Both the position numbers and the translations under genes were made by a program. From NCBI RefSeq assembly GCF_014171595.1, contig NZ_CP050451.1:4030001-4094000 (forward strand): a stretch of 64,000 nucleotides of DNA, in the 5' to 3' direction. The notes beneath the pieces are model-generated. The model was given only the letters and a program-made list of their open reading frames with translations, was not told the origin of the DNA and searched no databases. The stretch is from Massilia sp. Se16.2.3 (GTDB lineage Bacteria; Pseudomonadota; Gammaproteobacteria; Burkholderiales; Burkholderiaceae_D). Positions 1-8,109 of the stretch are shown piece after piece; within the stretch, counting starts at the first letter, position 1, and the number at the start of each line of letters is the position of its first letter.

Positions 1-89
1 ACGAAGCTCGCCTCGTTGATGGCGGCCCAGTGGCGCTTGTCGCCGGTGCTGCCCGCCGCGCTGGCAGCACCCGTGGAATTTACTGCCAC
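1..89 (-). CDS. Aryl polyene cluster acyltransferase, N-terminus only (LpxL/HtrB-like)
   Basis: Only the first ~29 codons are inside the window. A GTG at 87-89 opens a frame that overlaps the last 10 bases of the upstream glycosyltransferase and stays open to the edge. The translation contains HWAAINEASF, which resembles the start of LpxL/HtrB-superfamily acyltransferases that follow the glycosyltransferase in aryl polyene clusters, where the two are sometimes one fused protein. The expected role is acylation of the polyene lipid headgroup at the inner membrane. No ATG is available and no strong ribosome site is visible, so translational coupling to the preceding gene is likely. The family call rests on this short motif and the context. 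Confidence 0.55.
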   Translation of the reverse strand, partial: MAVNSTGAASAAGSTGDKRHWAAINEASF

Positions 90-817
90 TTGCGCACCAC
101 CAGTTTCGGAATACGCGGCAGCATGCCGAAAAACAGGGCGACGTGCATGCGCGTGATGAGCACGTTGTCGGTCCAGGCCTTGAAGTGCGAGACGCCGTCT
201 TCCGGATAGCCGACCTTGGTCGGCAGGTTCACGACCGACACGCCATCCCAGTACAGGCGCACCAGGATCTCGATATCGAAGTTCATGCGCAGGCCGAGGC
301 GGCGGCGCCTGGCCAGCGCCAGCACCGGCGCCACCGGGTAGACCCGGAAGCCGCACATCGAGTCGCGGATCGCGAGCGACAGCGTGTTGATCCAGACCCA
401 GACGTGGGTCAGGTAGCGGGCGTACAGGCGCAGCGCCGGCACCGACTCGTCGTACACCGGGCAACCGGCGACGACGGCCTGCGGTTTGGCGCGCGCCGCG
501 TCGAGGAAGCGCGGAATGTCGGCAACGGCATGCTGGCCATCGGCGTCGACCTGCAGCACGTGGGTGTACCCATCGCGCGCGGCACGGGCGAAACCGGTCA
601 GCACCGCCCCGCCCTTGCCCCGGTTGACTGCGTGGCGCTCCAGCACCACATCCTGCGGATGCGCCGCCGCCAGCTCGTCGAGCACGGCCGCGCAGGCGCT
701 TGAGCTGCCATCGTCGACCAGGATCACGGGCATGCCGTGCGCGCGCACCTGCTGCAGCACCTTGCCGATCGCGTGCTCGTGGTTGTAGACCGGGATGACG
801 ACGCAAGCCTTGAACAT
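80..817 (-). CDS. Aryl polyene glycosyltransferase, family 2
   Basis: A 245-residue family-2 (GT-A fold) glycosyltransferase. The N-terminus has the nucleotide-sugar fold VVIPVYNH followed by VDDGSSS, and a DxD-type site lies in LQVDADGQH near residue 92. There is a short hydrophobic segment near the C-terminus but no clear membrane span. In aryl polyene pathways this enzyme is thought to add a sugar to the headgroup that anchors the polyene in the outer membrane. It starts directly after the methyltransferase gene (1-base gap) and overlaps the following acyltransferase gene, so it is a co-transcribed member of the operon. Confidence 0.85.
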   Translation of the reverse strand: MFKACVVIPVYNHEHAIGKVLQQVRAHGMPVILVDDGSSSACAAVLDELAAAHPQDVVLERHAVNRGKGGAVLTGFARAARDGYTHVLQVDADGQHAVADIPRFLDAARAKPQAVVAGCPVYDESVPALRLYARYLTHVWVWINTLSLAIRDSMCGFRVYPVAPVLALARRRRLGLRMNFDIEILVRLYWDGVSVVNLPTKVGYPEDGVSHFKAWTDNVLITRMHVALFFGMLPRIPKLVVRKWQ

Positions 818-818
818 G

Positions 819-1895
819 TCAGCCAGCCTTCGAGAAGCGCAGCAGCGAGTGGCAGTAGCCGATGTTGTCGCGCGCGGTCACCAGTTCCAGGCCGGCGGCC
901 TTGGCCAGGCGCACGTAGTCTTCGCTTTCGTAGACCTTGCTGTTGCCGCTGGCGATGTTGTTGAAGTAGGGCGAGGTGTTGATCAGGCAGTAGGAGGCGA
1001 TGTCGTAGCGCTGGCGGTCCCAGAAGGTGTCCATCACCAGCACCTGGCCGTTCGGCGCCAGGGCCGCGGCCACGCGGCGGAAGATGCTGGCGATGGCCTC
1101 TTCCGAGAAGCAGCTCAGGAATTGGCTCATCCAGATCAGGTCCATGCCTTCCGGCAGGGTCGCGGCATGATCGAGCAGGTTGGTCGGGTGCAGGCTGGCG
1201 CGCTCGCGCAGGCCCGCTTCCTGCAGCGCCTTCTCGGCCACGGCCAGCTGGCCCGGCAGGTCGACCAGATGCAGCTTCACGCCCGCGTTGGCGCCGAGCG
1301 CGGCCAGGGTGAACTTGCCGGTATTGGCGCCGATGTCCATCACGCGCTTCGGTGCGGTGGCGAAGACGTCGGGCATGATGTCCGGGAAGGAGGTATCCGA
1401 ATAGAAGTGGTCGAAGGCGAACCAGCTCGAACGCGCCGGCTCGGGCAGCTGCGACAGGCCTTCATAGACGGTCGGCCATTCGCCGAACACCTTCAGGCCC
1501 AGCGGCTTTTCCGCGTCCAGCGACTGCTCGAACTTGAACATGCCTTCGTAGCAGACATCGTGGGTGAAATCGATGTTGATCTGGGTGATCGGGTCGGTCA
1601 GGACGACGAAGCCGGCCTTGTCGAGCGAATAGCGGCCGTCAATGAGGTAGACCACGCCGGCGGACAGGCAGGTTTCGAGCACCATCTTGAGAGCGTAGGC
1701 CGTCCATTTCCCGGTGCCGGCCAGTTCGTCGACCGACAGGCCGGTCTCGCCGGCGTCGGCGATCGCCTGCAGCATGCCGCGCTTCCACGCGTAGCGCACG
1801 CACTGGAATACGACGGGCCCGAAGGCAATCTTCTGCGCTTCGAAACGGGCTTCGAACGCGCTCTGGCGCTCCGGCGAAAACTTCTTGTTCAACAT
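819..1895 (-). CDS. SAM-dependent methyltransferase of the aryl polyene cluster
   Basis: A 358-residue methyltransferase with an N-terminal winged-helix/dimerisation-like part (residues 1-130) and a C-terminal Rossmann SAM domain with VMDIGANTGKF as motif I and VLVMDTFWD later. This resembles the O-methyltransferase family common in secondary metabolism. In the APE pathway a methyltransferase is expected to modify the aryl head group (inferred). The start was placed at ATG 1893-1895 (MLNKKFSPERQ) rather than the longer open frame, because the extension overlaps the upstream ligase gene and reads as non-coding. It lies 13 bases after the ligase-dehydratase stop. Confidence 0.85.
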   Translation of the reverse strand: MLNKKFSPERQSAFEARFEAQKIAFGPVVFQCVRYAWKRGMLQAIADAGETGLSVDELAGTGKWTAYALKMVLETCLSAGVVYLIDGRYSLDKAGFVVLTDPITQINIDFTHDVCYEGMFKFEQSLDAEKPLGLKVFGEWPTVYEGLSQLPEPARSSWFAFDHFYSDTSFPDIMPDVFATAPKRVMDIGANTGKFTLAALGANAGVKLHLVDLPGQLAVAEKALQEAGLRERASLHPTNLLDHAATLPEGMDLIWMSQFLSCFSEEAIASIFRRVAAALAPNGQVLVMDTFWDRQRYDIASYCLINTSPYFNNIASGNSKVYESEDYVRLAKAAGLELVTARDNIGYCHSLLRFSKAG

Positions 1896-1908
1896 GCTGA
1901 TCCAGGTC

Positions 1909-3624
1909 CTAAACAGAATGAGAGATAAGGATGCGGCCACTCGCATGCGCGCCGGCATCGGAAAAATAACGGAAGTTCAGGCTGCCCTTGGCAGCATCGA
2001 ACACGAGTTCCAGCTGTACCGGTTGCCCGGGCTTGACCATTTGCTGGAACTTCAGGGCATTGATGCCGCCGAAGGTCCCTGACAGGCCCAGGTGGTGGCG
2101 GCCGTAATGCAGCGCCCAGTCCACCTGCACCACACCCGGCAGCACCGGGGCGACGTCGAAGTGACCGTCGAAATACAGCAGGTCGGCGGGCACGGTCAGT
2201 TCCAGCAGCGCGCGCGCGCCGGCTTCCTCGAGCACGCGCACCTGCGGAAAGCGCGGGCGCGCTTCCTGGCCCTTTTGTTCGCCCACCTGCGCTCCCAGCA
2301 GCGCCAGCAACTGCGCCTGGGTGGTTTTGCCCTGCGCGTTGACCGGCATGCGCTCGAGGTAGCGCCAGCGGCGCGGCAGCGCGACCGCTTCGGTGCACGC
2401 GGCGAGCACGCTGCGCAGGCGGGCGTTCATGGCCGCCTTACCTTCCGGGGCGAGCAGCGCGGCGCCCTCTTCGCTGGGCACGACAAAGGCGGCCAGCGAC
2501 TGGCGCGCGCGCTCCGGACAGGCCAGCACGCGCGCCTCCAGCACCAGCGGCGAGGCTTTCAGGGCTGCTTCCATGGCGTCGAGCGAGACGCGCTTTTCCT
2601 CGATCTTGACGATGCGGTCCGCACGGCCGCGCAGGACGAATTGTCCCTGCCCGGCTGGCTCGACACGATCGGCGAGGCGCTGTAGTCCGCCGGCAGGCGT
2701 CGACCGCACTTCCAGCAGGCCGTCCTCGCCAGCCTGCCATTGCACGCCGTCGAACGGCGTCCACTCTTCCCGCGCGCTCCCGCTACGCTGGCGCCAGGCC
2801 ACCCCGCCGGTCTCCGAGCTGCCATAGACCTCGACCGGCGCCTGGCCCAGCAGCGTGCGCGCGTGCAGCGCCGCATCAAGATCGAGCATGCCGCCCGACG
2901 AAAACACGGCACGCAGCGCGCGCGCACGCCGGCCCAGTCCAGGTGCGCCGGCAGGCGCTTGATGCGCGGGGCTGGCCAGCAGCAGGCTGTCGCGCAGGCG
3001 CAGCGCGGGCACCAGCGTTTCCGGGAACTCGTGGCGCAGCGCCTCGACCGGACGGCCGCAAGCGAGCGGCCACAGCACCCTGAACAGCAGTCCGTAGATG
3101 TGCTGGTGCGACACTGTCGAGACGACCGCCGCGCCGGCGATGCGCGCACCGAACTGCGCTTCCAGCACCTCGACTTCCGTGATCAGTTGCACATACTGCT
3201 TGCGGATCGGCGCCGGCGCGCCGGTACTGCCCGAGGTGTACACGACCAGCGCGGGATAGTCGGGCGCGGGAGTGGCCCAGGCGCCAGCCCAGTCGTCGCC
3301 CGGCAGCGGCAATTGCGGCGCGCAGGCGGACGGAAACTGGCCCCAGAAGGCGCCCACTTCACCCTCGAGCGCAGTGCAGCTTGCCGGCAGCGTATCGGCC
3401 ACCAGCCAGACTGTTTTGCCCGCAAGCCAGGCGCCGACGAGCGCGGCGCCGAATTCCAGGCTGTCGTCGAGATACAGGGCGACATCGCGGGCCTCGGTGC
3501 GCCGGCCGAGGGCCGCCCAGGCGCGCACGCGGCCGAGGAAGTCGCCATGGCGCACGAGCGCGCTCTCGCGCCAGCCAGCCAGGGCCGCTTGCGGGCGCTC
3601 CGCGAGTCGGGGAAAACAGATCAA
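1909..3624 (-). CDS. Aryl polyene AMP-dependent acyl ligase fused to a hot-dog dehydratase (ApeH-ApeI type)
   Basis: A 571-residue two-domain protein. Residues ~1-450 form an ANL-superfamily adenylate-forming ligase: YTSGSTGAP is the phosphate-binding loop, YGSSETGG the A5 motif, and the RADRIVKIEEKRVSL stretch includes the hinge and A8 region. Residues ~460-571 form a hot-dog fold domain (LLYFDGHFDVAPVLPGVVQ) of the 3-hydroxyacyl-ACP dehydratase type. In E. coli aryl polyene clusters these activities are separate genes, apeH (activates the aryl starter acid onto ACP) and apeI (dehydration during elongation). The start is TTG, overlapping the TGA of the membrane-protein gene, which implies translational coupling. 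Confidence 0.85.
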   Translation of the reverse strand: MICFPRLAERPQAALAGWRESALVRHGDFLGRVRAWAALGRRTEARDVALYLDDSLEFGAALVGAWLAGKTVWLVADTLPASCTALEGEVGAFWGQFPSACAPQLPLPGDDWAGAWATPAPDYPALVVYTSGSTGAPAPIRKQYVQLITEVEVLEAQFGARIAGAAVVSTVSHQHIYGLLFRVLWPLACGRPVEALRHEFPETLVPALRLRDSLLLASPAHQAPAGAPGLGRRARALRAVFSSGGMLDLDAALHARTLLGQAPVEVYGSSETGGVAWRQRSGSAREEWTPFDGVQWQAGEDGLLEVRSTPAGGLQRLADRVEPAGQGQFVLRGRADRIVKIEEKRVSLDAMEAALKASPLVLEARVLACPERARQSLAAFVVPSEEGAALLAPEGKAAMNARLRSVLAACTEAVALPRRWRYLERMPVNAQGKTTQAQLLALLGAQVGEQKGQEARPRFPQVRVLEEAGARALLELTVPADLLYFDGHFDVAPVLPGVVQVDWALHYGRHHLGLSGTFGGINALKFQQMVKPGQPVQLELVFDAAKGSLNFRYFSDAGAHASGRILISHSV

Positions 3625-4166
3625 GCATGATTCAGCCGTTTGAAACGCATGCGCAGCAGGAATTCACCGCCGAACATCAGGCCCATCAGCACGTAGGAGA
3701 CGACGCCCGTGTAGAGCGACCAGACGGCTTCCGGGGAAAACAGGGCGGTGCCCAGGCAGATCGCGCCATTGAAGACGAAGAAAACGCACCAGGCTTGCGT
3801 CACGCGGCGGGTGTAGGCCACGCCCGCCGGCGGCAGGTCGGGCTCGCGCAGGCGCGCCAGCCGTTCCACCATCGAAGGACCCGACAGCAGGCTATAGCCG
3901 AATGCCGCCAGCAGCGCGCCGTTGACCAGCACCGGATACAGCTTCAGGGGCAGGACCGCGTTGGACGCGACCGCGACACCGGCGAGGGCCAGGCCGCCCG
4001 CGGCCGACCAGCGCGCCGCCGCATTGAGCTTCAATGCGGGCAGGCGCGTGGCCACCGTCAGGAGCAGCAGGCCGGCGAGCCAGCGCGGCTCGACGATACC
4101 GTGGCCGAACCAGATGGCCAGCGGGTACACCAGCGTCAGGACGGCGGTCAGGACGTTCCACAGCAC
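3621..4166 (-). CDS. Aryl polyene cluster inner-membrane protein (ApeG-like, COG4648)
   Basis: A 181-residue polytopic membrane protein with about five to six hydrophobic spans (for example LTAVLTLVYPLAIWF near the start, WLAGLLLLTVATRL, and YTGVVSYVLMGLMFG near the end), ending in a short basic tail. It occupies the position of ApeG between the ACP genes and the ligase gene. Its biochemical role in aryl polyene synthesis is not established in the family. The start is GTG, 4 bases after the stop of the upstream ACP gene, and its stop overlaps the TTG start of the ligase-dehydratase gene. Confidence 0.8.
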   Translation of the reverse strand: MLWNVLTAVLTLVYPLAIWFGHGIVEPRWLAGLLLLTVATRLPALKLNAAARWSAAGGLALAGVAVASNAVLPLKLYPVLVNGALLAAFGYSLLSGPSMVERLARLREPDLPPAGVAYTRRVTQAWCVFFVFNGAICLGTALFSPEAVWSLYTGVVSYVLMGLMFGGEFLLRMRFKRLNHA

Positions 4167-4170
4167 GACT

Positions 4171-4443
4171 TCAGGCCGCCTGCTCTTCCGCCAGGCCGGC
4201 CAGCGCGTCGACCACGTCGTCGATCGTGCGGATGGTCTTGAACACTTCCGGCTGCAGGCGCTTGCCGGTCATCTGCTTGAGTTTCACCGCGAGGTCGACG
4301 GCGTCGATGCTGTCGATATCGAGGTCGGCGTACAGGTTCGAGGACGGGGTCAGTTCGTCGCGGTCGAGTTCGAACATCTCGGCCAGCAGGTCGGCGACCC
4401 AGACGAACAGTTCATCGCGGTTCATGTCGTTAATGGCTACCAT
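4171..4443 (-). CDS. Acyl carrier protein (ApeF-like)
   Basis: A 90-residue acyl carrier protein. The phosphopantetheine attachment motif is DIDSIDAVDL, with the serine near residue 48. The fold is the usual four-helix acidic ACP, with a slightly longer N-terminal helix than the second ACP of this cluster. Aryl polyene systems use two dedicated ACPs to carry the starter and the growing polyene. It starts 11 bases after the stop of the other ACP gene, so both are made from one transcript. Confidence 0.9.
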   Translation of the reverse strand: MVAINDMNRDELFVWVADLLAEMFELDRDELTPSSNLYADLDIDSIDAVDLAVKLKQMTGKRLQPEVFKTIRTIDDVVDALAGLAEEQAA

Positions 4444-4454
4444 GGCCTTGTCCT

Positions 4455-4709
4455 TTATTTCTTGCGGTTGGCTTCGATCATCGCAGCGAGTGCGCGAACC
4501 GAAGCGAAATGACGGCGGGTTTCCTGCGATTCTGCCGACAGCGTGATGCCATAACGCTTCTGCAGCGCCACGCCGATCTCGAGTGCGTCGATCGAGTCCA
4601 GGCCCAGGCCTTCGACGAACAGCGGTGCTTCGCTGTCGATGTCGGCTGGGGTGATGTCTTCGAGCTGGAGGACATCGATGATCAGTTCTTTCACTTCCTG
4701 TTCAAGCAT
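4455..4709 (-). CDS. Acyl carrier protein (ApeE-like)
   Basis: An 84-residue acyl carrier protein with the attachment motif GLDSIDALEIG (serine near residue 38) and a basic C-terminal tail (EANRKK). It overlaps the end of the upstream acyltransferase gene by 8 bases, a typical sign of tight operon coupling. It is distinct in sequence from the second ACP downstream, in keeping with the two-ACP layout of aryl polyene clusters. Confidence 0.9.
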   Translation of the reverse strand: MLEQEVKELIIDVLQLEDITPADIDSEAPLFVEGLGLDSIDALEIGVALQKRYGITLSAESQETRRHFASVRALAAMIEANRKK

Positions 4710-5474
4710 GGTGCTGGCCTTTTTTCATAAAATAGTGTTGCAGGTATTCGGTGAGGCGGCGGGCCGCCACCACGTCGGTGATGCCGGGACCGGTGAAATG
4801 TTCGATCGCGATGTCGTCCTTCACTTCGATCCGGAAGTTCGCCTGGCGCGGCGGCACATGCCACCACTTGTCGCCCTTGCCGAGCGTGGCCGGCTCGCAG
4901 TCGATCAGCACCGGCGTGACCGCCTGGGTGCCACGCACGGCGATGTTGGCGGCGCCGCGCTTGAGTTCCATGACGCCATCGCGCGGCGTGCGCGTCCCTT
5001 CCGGGAACACGATCAGGTTGCCGCCCGCGCGCAGCGATGCGATGCAGTCCTGCACCAGCTCGGGGCCGCGGTCGTTGCAGATATAGCCGGCGGCGCGCAC
5101 CGGGCCGCGCGTGAACGGGTTGTTCCAGAGGCCGCCCTTGACGATGCAGTCGGCGTTGCGCACGAACGCGATCAGGAACACCGTGTCGATCAGCGTCGGG
5201 TGATTCGCGAGAATGAGCTGGCCGGCGCGATCGAGCTTGTCCAGGCCATGCACTTCGTAGCGCAGCACGCCAAGGCCGCGCATCAGGCCAACGAAGGCGC
5301 GAAAGGTCAGGCGGATGGTGGCGCGCGCGGCCCGTACCCGCGCTCCCTGCTCGCGCACGCATAGCGCCAGCAGGGGAACACGATCACGCGCAGCACCAAC
5401 CCGCCCAGTCCGAAGACGGCGAAACTGAGGCCGGTCGCGAGCACGCGCCAGCAAAGGCCCAGCTTCTCAAGCAT
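4702..5474 (-). CDS. Aryl polyene lysophospholipid-type acyltransferase (ApeD-like), frame-disrupted
   Basis: A 1-acylglycerol-phosphate O-acyltransferase-type protein (PlsC superfamily). The catalytic NHPTLID (HX4D) and substrate-binding FPEGTRTPRDG motifs are intact. The true N-terminus (MLEKLGLCWRVLATGLSFAV, a membrane segment) starts at ATG 5474, overlapping the TGA of the ketosynthase-like gene. It is in a different frame from the rest. Adding one C to the C4 run (GGGG on the plus strand, 5373-5376) restores a continuous reading through VFPLLALCVREQGARVRAAR. I infer a one-base loss in the assembly or a real frameshift; the protein would be about 257 residues. Confidence 0.85.
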
Positions 5475-6201
5475 TGCGGCTCCAGGTCCAGCGCTGCGCG
5501 CCCGCGCCGCGTTCCAGACGATCGGCTTCACCCAGCTGGAAGCGCAACACTTCCAGGCCGCCGGGCGTGGCCGAGGGCGCCGCTTCCTGCTCTTCGCGGC
5601 GCCAGGACAGGCGCAGCGGACGCTCGCCTGCCGGCACCATGACCCAGGCAAATGCGTACGGCTGCTCGTCGCAGTCCTCGAAAGACGACAGCAGCGCCGG
5701 TAGCGGCTCGTCGCAGGCCACCAGCAGCACGCTTGGGGCGCCGTCGGCGAGCAGGCTGCATGCTTCGATGACGGCGTGTTCGACGCTGGCCGAGCCGGCG
5801 GCCAGCGCAATGTGGTTGGCACGGTCGGCGCGCGCGATCGAAAACAGGCCGGCGCTGGCGTTATGCACCGCCAGGCCGAAAGCGGTTGGCGAGAGCGGTT
5901 CGCCACGCGCCAGGTCCTGCAGGAGGCCGATGGCACGCCCGACTTCGCCGTGGCGCGAGCAGAATACCGTCGGCACGTCGGCTTCCTGTCCGAGACAGTC
6001 ATACGCGACTTCGAGCGCCATGCGGCCCAGCAGTCCAGCACGACGGCGCAGCATCGCGGGCATGGCCGCAAGCTTCGGCCCTTCTCCAGGTTCGATGCGC
6101 CATGGCTGCGCGGCCCACTCGCTCCAGCGCGCAGACGAGGTCACGCCCGGCGCCCAGGCCGCGTGGCGGGCAATCGAGAAAGAGACCTCATTTTTAGACA
6201 T
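5467..6201 (-). CDS. Beta-ketoacyl synthase chain-length-factor-like protein (ApeC-like)
   Basis: A 244-residue protein of the truncated ketosynthase type (Ketoacyl-synt_2-like). It covers only the N-terminal thiolase half and lacks a normal catalytic Cys motif: the equivalent stretch reads FGLAVHNASAGLFSIA. In E. coli the ApeO ketosynthase pairs with ApeC as a chain-length factor. It is the first gene of the minus-strand aryl polyene operon in this window. The start at ATG 6201 (MSKNEVSFSIARH) was preferred over an upstream in-frame ATG because the N-terminus then matches the family and leaves room for the promoter. Confidence 0.85.
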   Translation of the reverse strand: MSKNEVSFSIARHAAWAPGVTSSARWSEWAAQPWRIEPGEGPKLAAMPAMLRRRAGLLGRMALEVAYDCLGQEADVPTVFCSRHGEVGRAIGLLQDLARGEPLSPTAFGLAVHNASAGLFSIARADRANHIALAAGSASVEHAVIEACSLLADGAPSVLLVACDEPLPALLSSFEDCDEQPYAFAWVMVPAGERPLRLSWRREEQEAAPSATPGGLEVLRFQLGEADRLERGAGAQRWTWSRNA

Positions 6202-6588
6202 GGCAGGTAGAGTAGAAAAAGTAGAAATGCAATCGTGCGCGCAGGAAATTGAACCCAAATTATAATCGCTGGTTTTGCCCGGCGGAACATTCGCTGCACT
6301 GCAACGGACCGTTTCGCAACAGATAGAGTATTTCGTCTATGCAAAAAAGGCGGAAATCCCGCGTTTTTCCAGTTAATAGCAAATTCGTGTGACATAAGTA
6401 CACGATGCGGTTGAAATTGATGGATTTGACGAGAACCCTTGCGGCAGCGGGAATAGCCGTCATCGAGACACGCTGAATGGGGGGCGGCGGGCAAAAACCG
6501 GATAGTGCCACACCAAAAGACGAAAAATACTCACCGATTGTCACGGCGCAGCATTTCAGCGCAGCCGGCGGGAATCGAATCCGGTAAC
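6202..6588. other. Intergenic region upstream of the aryl polyene operon
   Basis: About 390 bases without a convincing gene. It is more AT-rich than its flanks, particularly 6210-6270 and 6330-6440, and contains a TATAAT element upstream of the first ape gene. Open frames of 117-119 codons can be drawn on the minus strand, but they lack a ribosome site and show no family-like sequence. I read this as the long regulatory leader of the pigment operon. Confidence 0.5.
6259..6264 (-). promoter_or_regulatory. Putative -10 element for the aryl polyene operon
   Basis: A consensus TATAAT on the minus strand, about 57 bases before the start codon of the first ape gene, in an AT-rich stretch. The best -35 at a suitable spacing (TTCCGC) is weak, so an activator may be needed. 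No transcription data are available. Confidence 0.45.
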
Positions 6589-6615
6589 GAAAAAAGCGCC
6601 CCTCAAGGCGCTTTT
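6589..6615 (-). terminator. Rho-independent terminator after the thioesterase gene
   Basis: A stem AGCGCC / GGCGCT with loop CCTCAA, flanked by A and T runs on both sides, so it may work in both directions. It lies about 20 bases past the thioesterase stop and separates that gene from the ape operon promoter region. Confidence 0.75.
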
Positions 6616-6636
6616 CCATTTCCCTTCATCGCATTG

Positions 6637-7068
6637 TCATGACGCTTGCGCGGCAGACGGCAGCAGTTCGCGTATCGCGTCCGGCAGCGGCACCGACTTC
6701 TCTGCCGCGAAATCCACCCAGACGATTTTTGCCGCGCCTTGCGCATGCAGCGCGCCGGCCGTGCCATCGGCGCCGACCAGGCGAATCTCGTGCGAGACCT
6801 CGAAACTCGAACGGCCGGGCGGCCCCACCCAGGACGTGACTTCGATCTCGGCCGGATACTTCAGTTGTTTGATGAACGCGCATTGGGCATTGACCAGCAC
6901 CGGGCCGGTAGCCGTCGGATCGGGCAAGGCGCCCACCTGCTCCAGCCAGGCGATACGCGCCGTTTCGATATAGCGGAAATAAACCGTGTTATTGACATGG
7001 CCCATCGCGTCCATGTCGCCCCAGCGCACCGGCATGCGCATCGTGTGGACCAACTTCCTGTTACTCAT
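6637..7068 (-). CDS. Acyl-CoA thioesterase, 4HBT/YbgC-like hot-dog family
   Basis: A 143-residue single-domain hot-dog thioesterase. It has the family signature WGDMDAMGHVNNTVYFRY at the N-terminus, where the Asp acts in catalysis and HVNN lies in the helix. It probably hydrolyses acyl-CoA thioesters in the cytoplasm. The start at ATG 7066-7068 (MSNRKLVHTMRM) fits family length; a longer frame upstream reads as non-coding. It could be linked to the adjacent short-chain dehydrogenase 90 bases upstream on the same strand. Despite its position it is separated from the ape operon by a terminator. Confidence 0.85.
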   Translation of the reverse strand: MSNRKLVHTMRMPVRWGDMDAMGHVNNTVYFRYIETARIAWLEQVGALPDPTATGPVLVNAQCAFIKQLKYPAEIEVTSWVGPPGRSSFEVSHEIRLVGADGTAGALHAQGAAKIVWVDFAAEKSVPLPDAIRELLPSAAQAS

Positions 7069-7157
7069 GCTTCGTATTGCACTTCCAATCAATAAATAGA
7101 AAAGGCGCCGCTGCCGGCGCCCGCTTCCCATATTCTACGCTGCGGCGATTTACGTTG

Positions 7158-7933
7158 TCATTGGGCCGTCATGCCGTCGTCGGCGGTAATGATGGCGCCA
7201 TTGATGAAATGCGCCTCCTCGGCGGCCAGCAAGAGGAGCAGGCCGTCCAGGTCTTCCGGCTTGCCGGGGCGCTTCCGCGGCAGCAGCTCGATCAGTTTCT
7301 TGCCCTGCTCGGTCTCGAAATAATCCTCGTTCATTTCGGTCGAAATATAGCCGGGGCAGATGGCATTGACGTTGATGCCGTATTTGCCCCATTCGACCGC
7401 CATCGCCTTCGTCATCTGCACCACGCCAGCCTTGCTCATGCAGTACACGCCGATCTGCGGCAGCACGCGCAGGCCCGCGACCGAGGCGATATTCACGATG
7501 CGGTGCTGCTTGCGCGGGTCGCCCTTGGCGCGCTGGATCATGCGCTTGGCCGCCTGCTGCGCCACGAAGAAGGCGCCGCGCAGGTTGGTGTCCATGATGT
7601 ACTGGTAATCGTCCTCGGTCACGTCGAGCAGGCGCTGGGTGTTCTGCACGCCGGAATTGTTGACGAGGATGTCGATGGGGCCGGCTTCGGTCTCGGCATG
7701 GGCAATGGCCGACTTGATGCTGTCCAGGCTGGTCACGTCGAGGTTGACGACGTGGGCGGCGCCGCCGTCGGCCTCGATCTCGGCGCGCAGCTCCTTCAGG
7801 CGTTCGGTGCGGCGCGAAGCCAGCACCACCGGGCGCCGGCGCCGGCCAGCGCTTTCGCGAAGCGCGCCCCCAGGCCGCTCGAGGCGCCCGTCACCATCGC
7901 GATTTTTCCTTCAAAGTTGACTTCGATGCCCAC
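7158..7933 (-). CDS. Short-chain dehydrogenase/reductase (SDR), frame-disrupted
   Basis: A classical SDR of about 258 residues. It has the cofactor motif TGASSGLG, the structural motif NNSG, catalytic Ser in IVNIASVAG, YCMSK (Tyr and Lys), and ICPGYISTEM. The first ~37 codons lie in another frame, from a GTG at 7931-7933 preceded by a good AGGAG site. Adding one base at CCGG|TGG (plus-strand 7829-7830) joins AGAR to VVLASRRTER. The substrate cannot be told from sequence; it resembles SDRs of acyl metabolism. It is divergent from the ETF-QO gene. Confidence 0.85.
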
Positions 7934-8109
7934 GTTTGCTCCTGTCCTGATGTGCTGCGGCACGGATGGTGATCAAGGCATAATGATGTCACAGATCGCG
8001 GGCATTAGATAAACACATCTAATATTGGCCCTAAAATGCCTGCCCAAGTTGCAATCGGCCCCAAAAACCCGCACACTCGTGCTTAAATTTTCCTAACCAT
8101 ACCAAAACC

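Noticed and set aside
819..1958. Longer N-terminus for the methyltransferase
   Set aside because: The extra 21 residues overlap the end of the ligase-dehydratase gene and look like shadow sequence; ATG 1895 fits the family.
6260..6619. Minus-strand frame of 119 codons before the ape operon
   Set aside because: It crosses a terminator and a -10 element, has no ribosome site, and its sequence is irregular.
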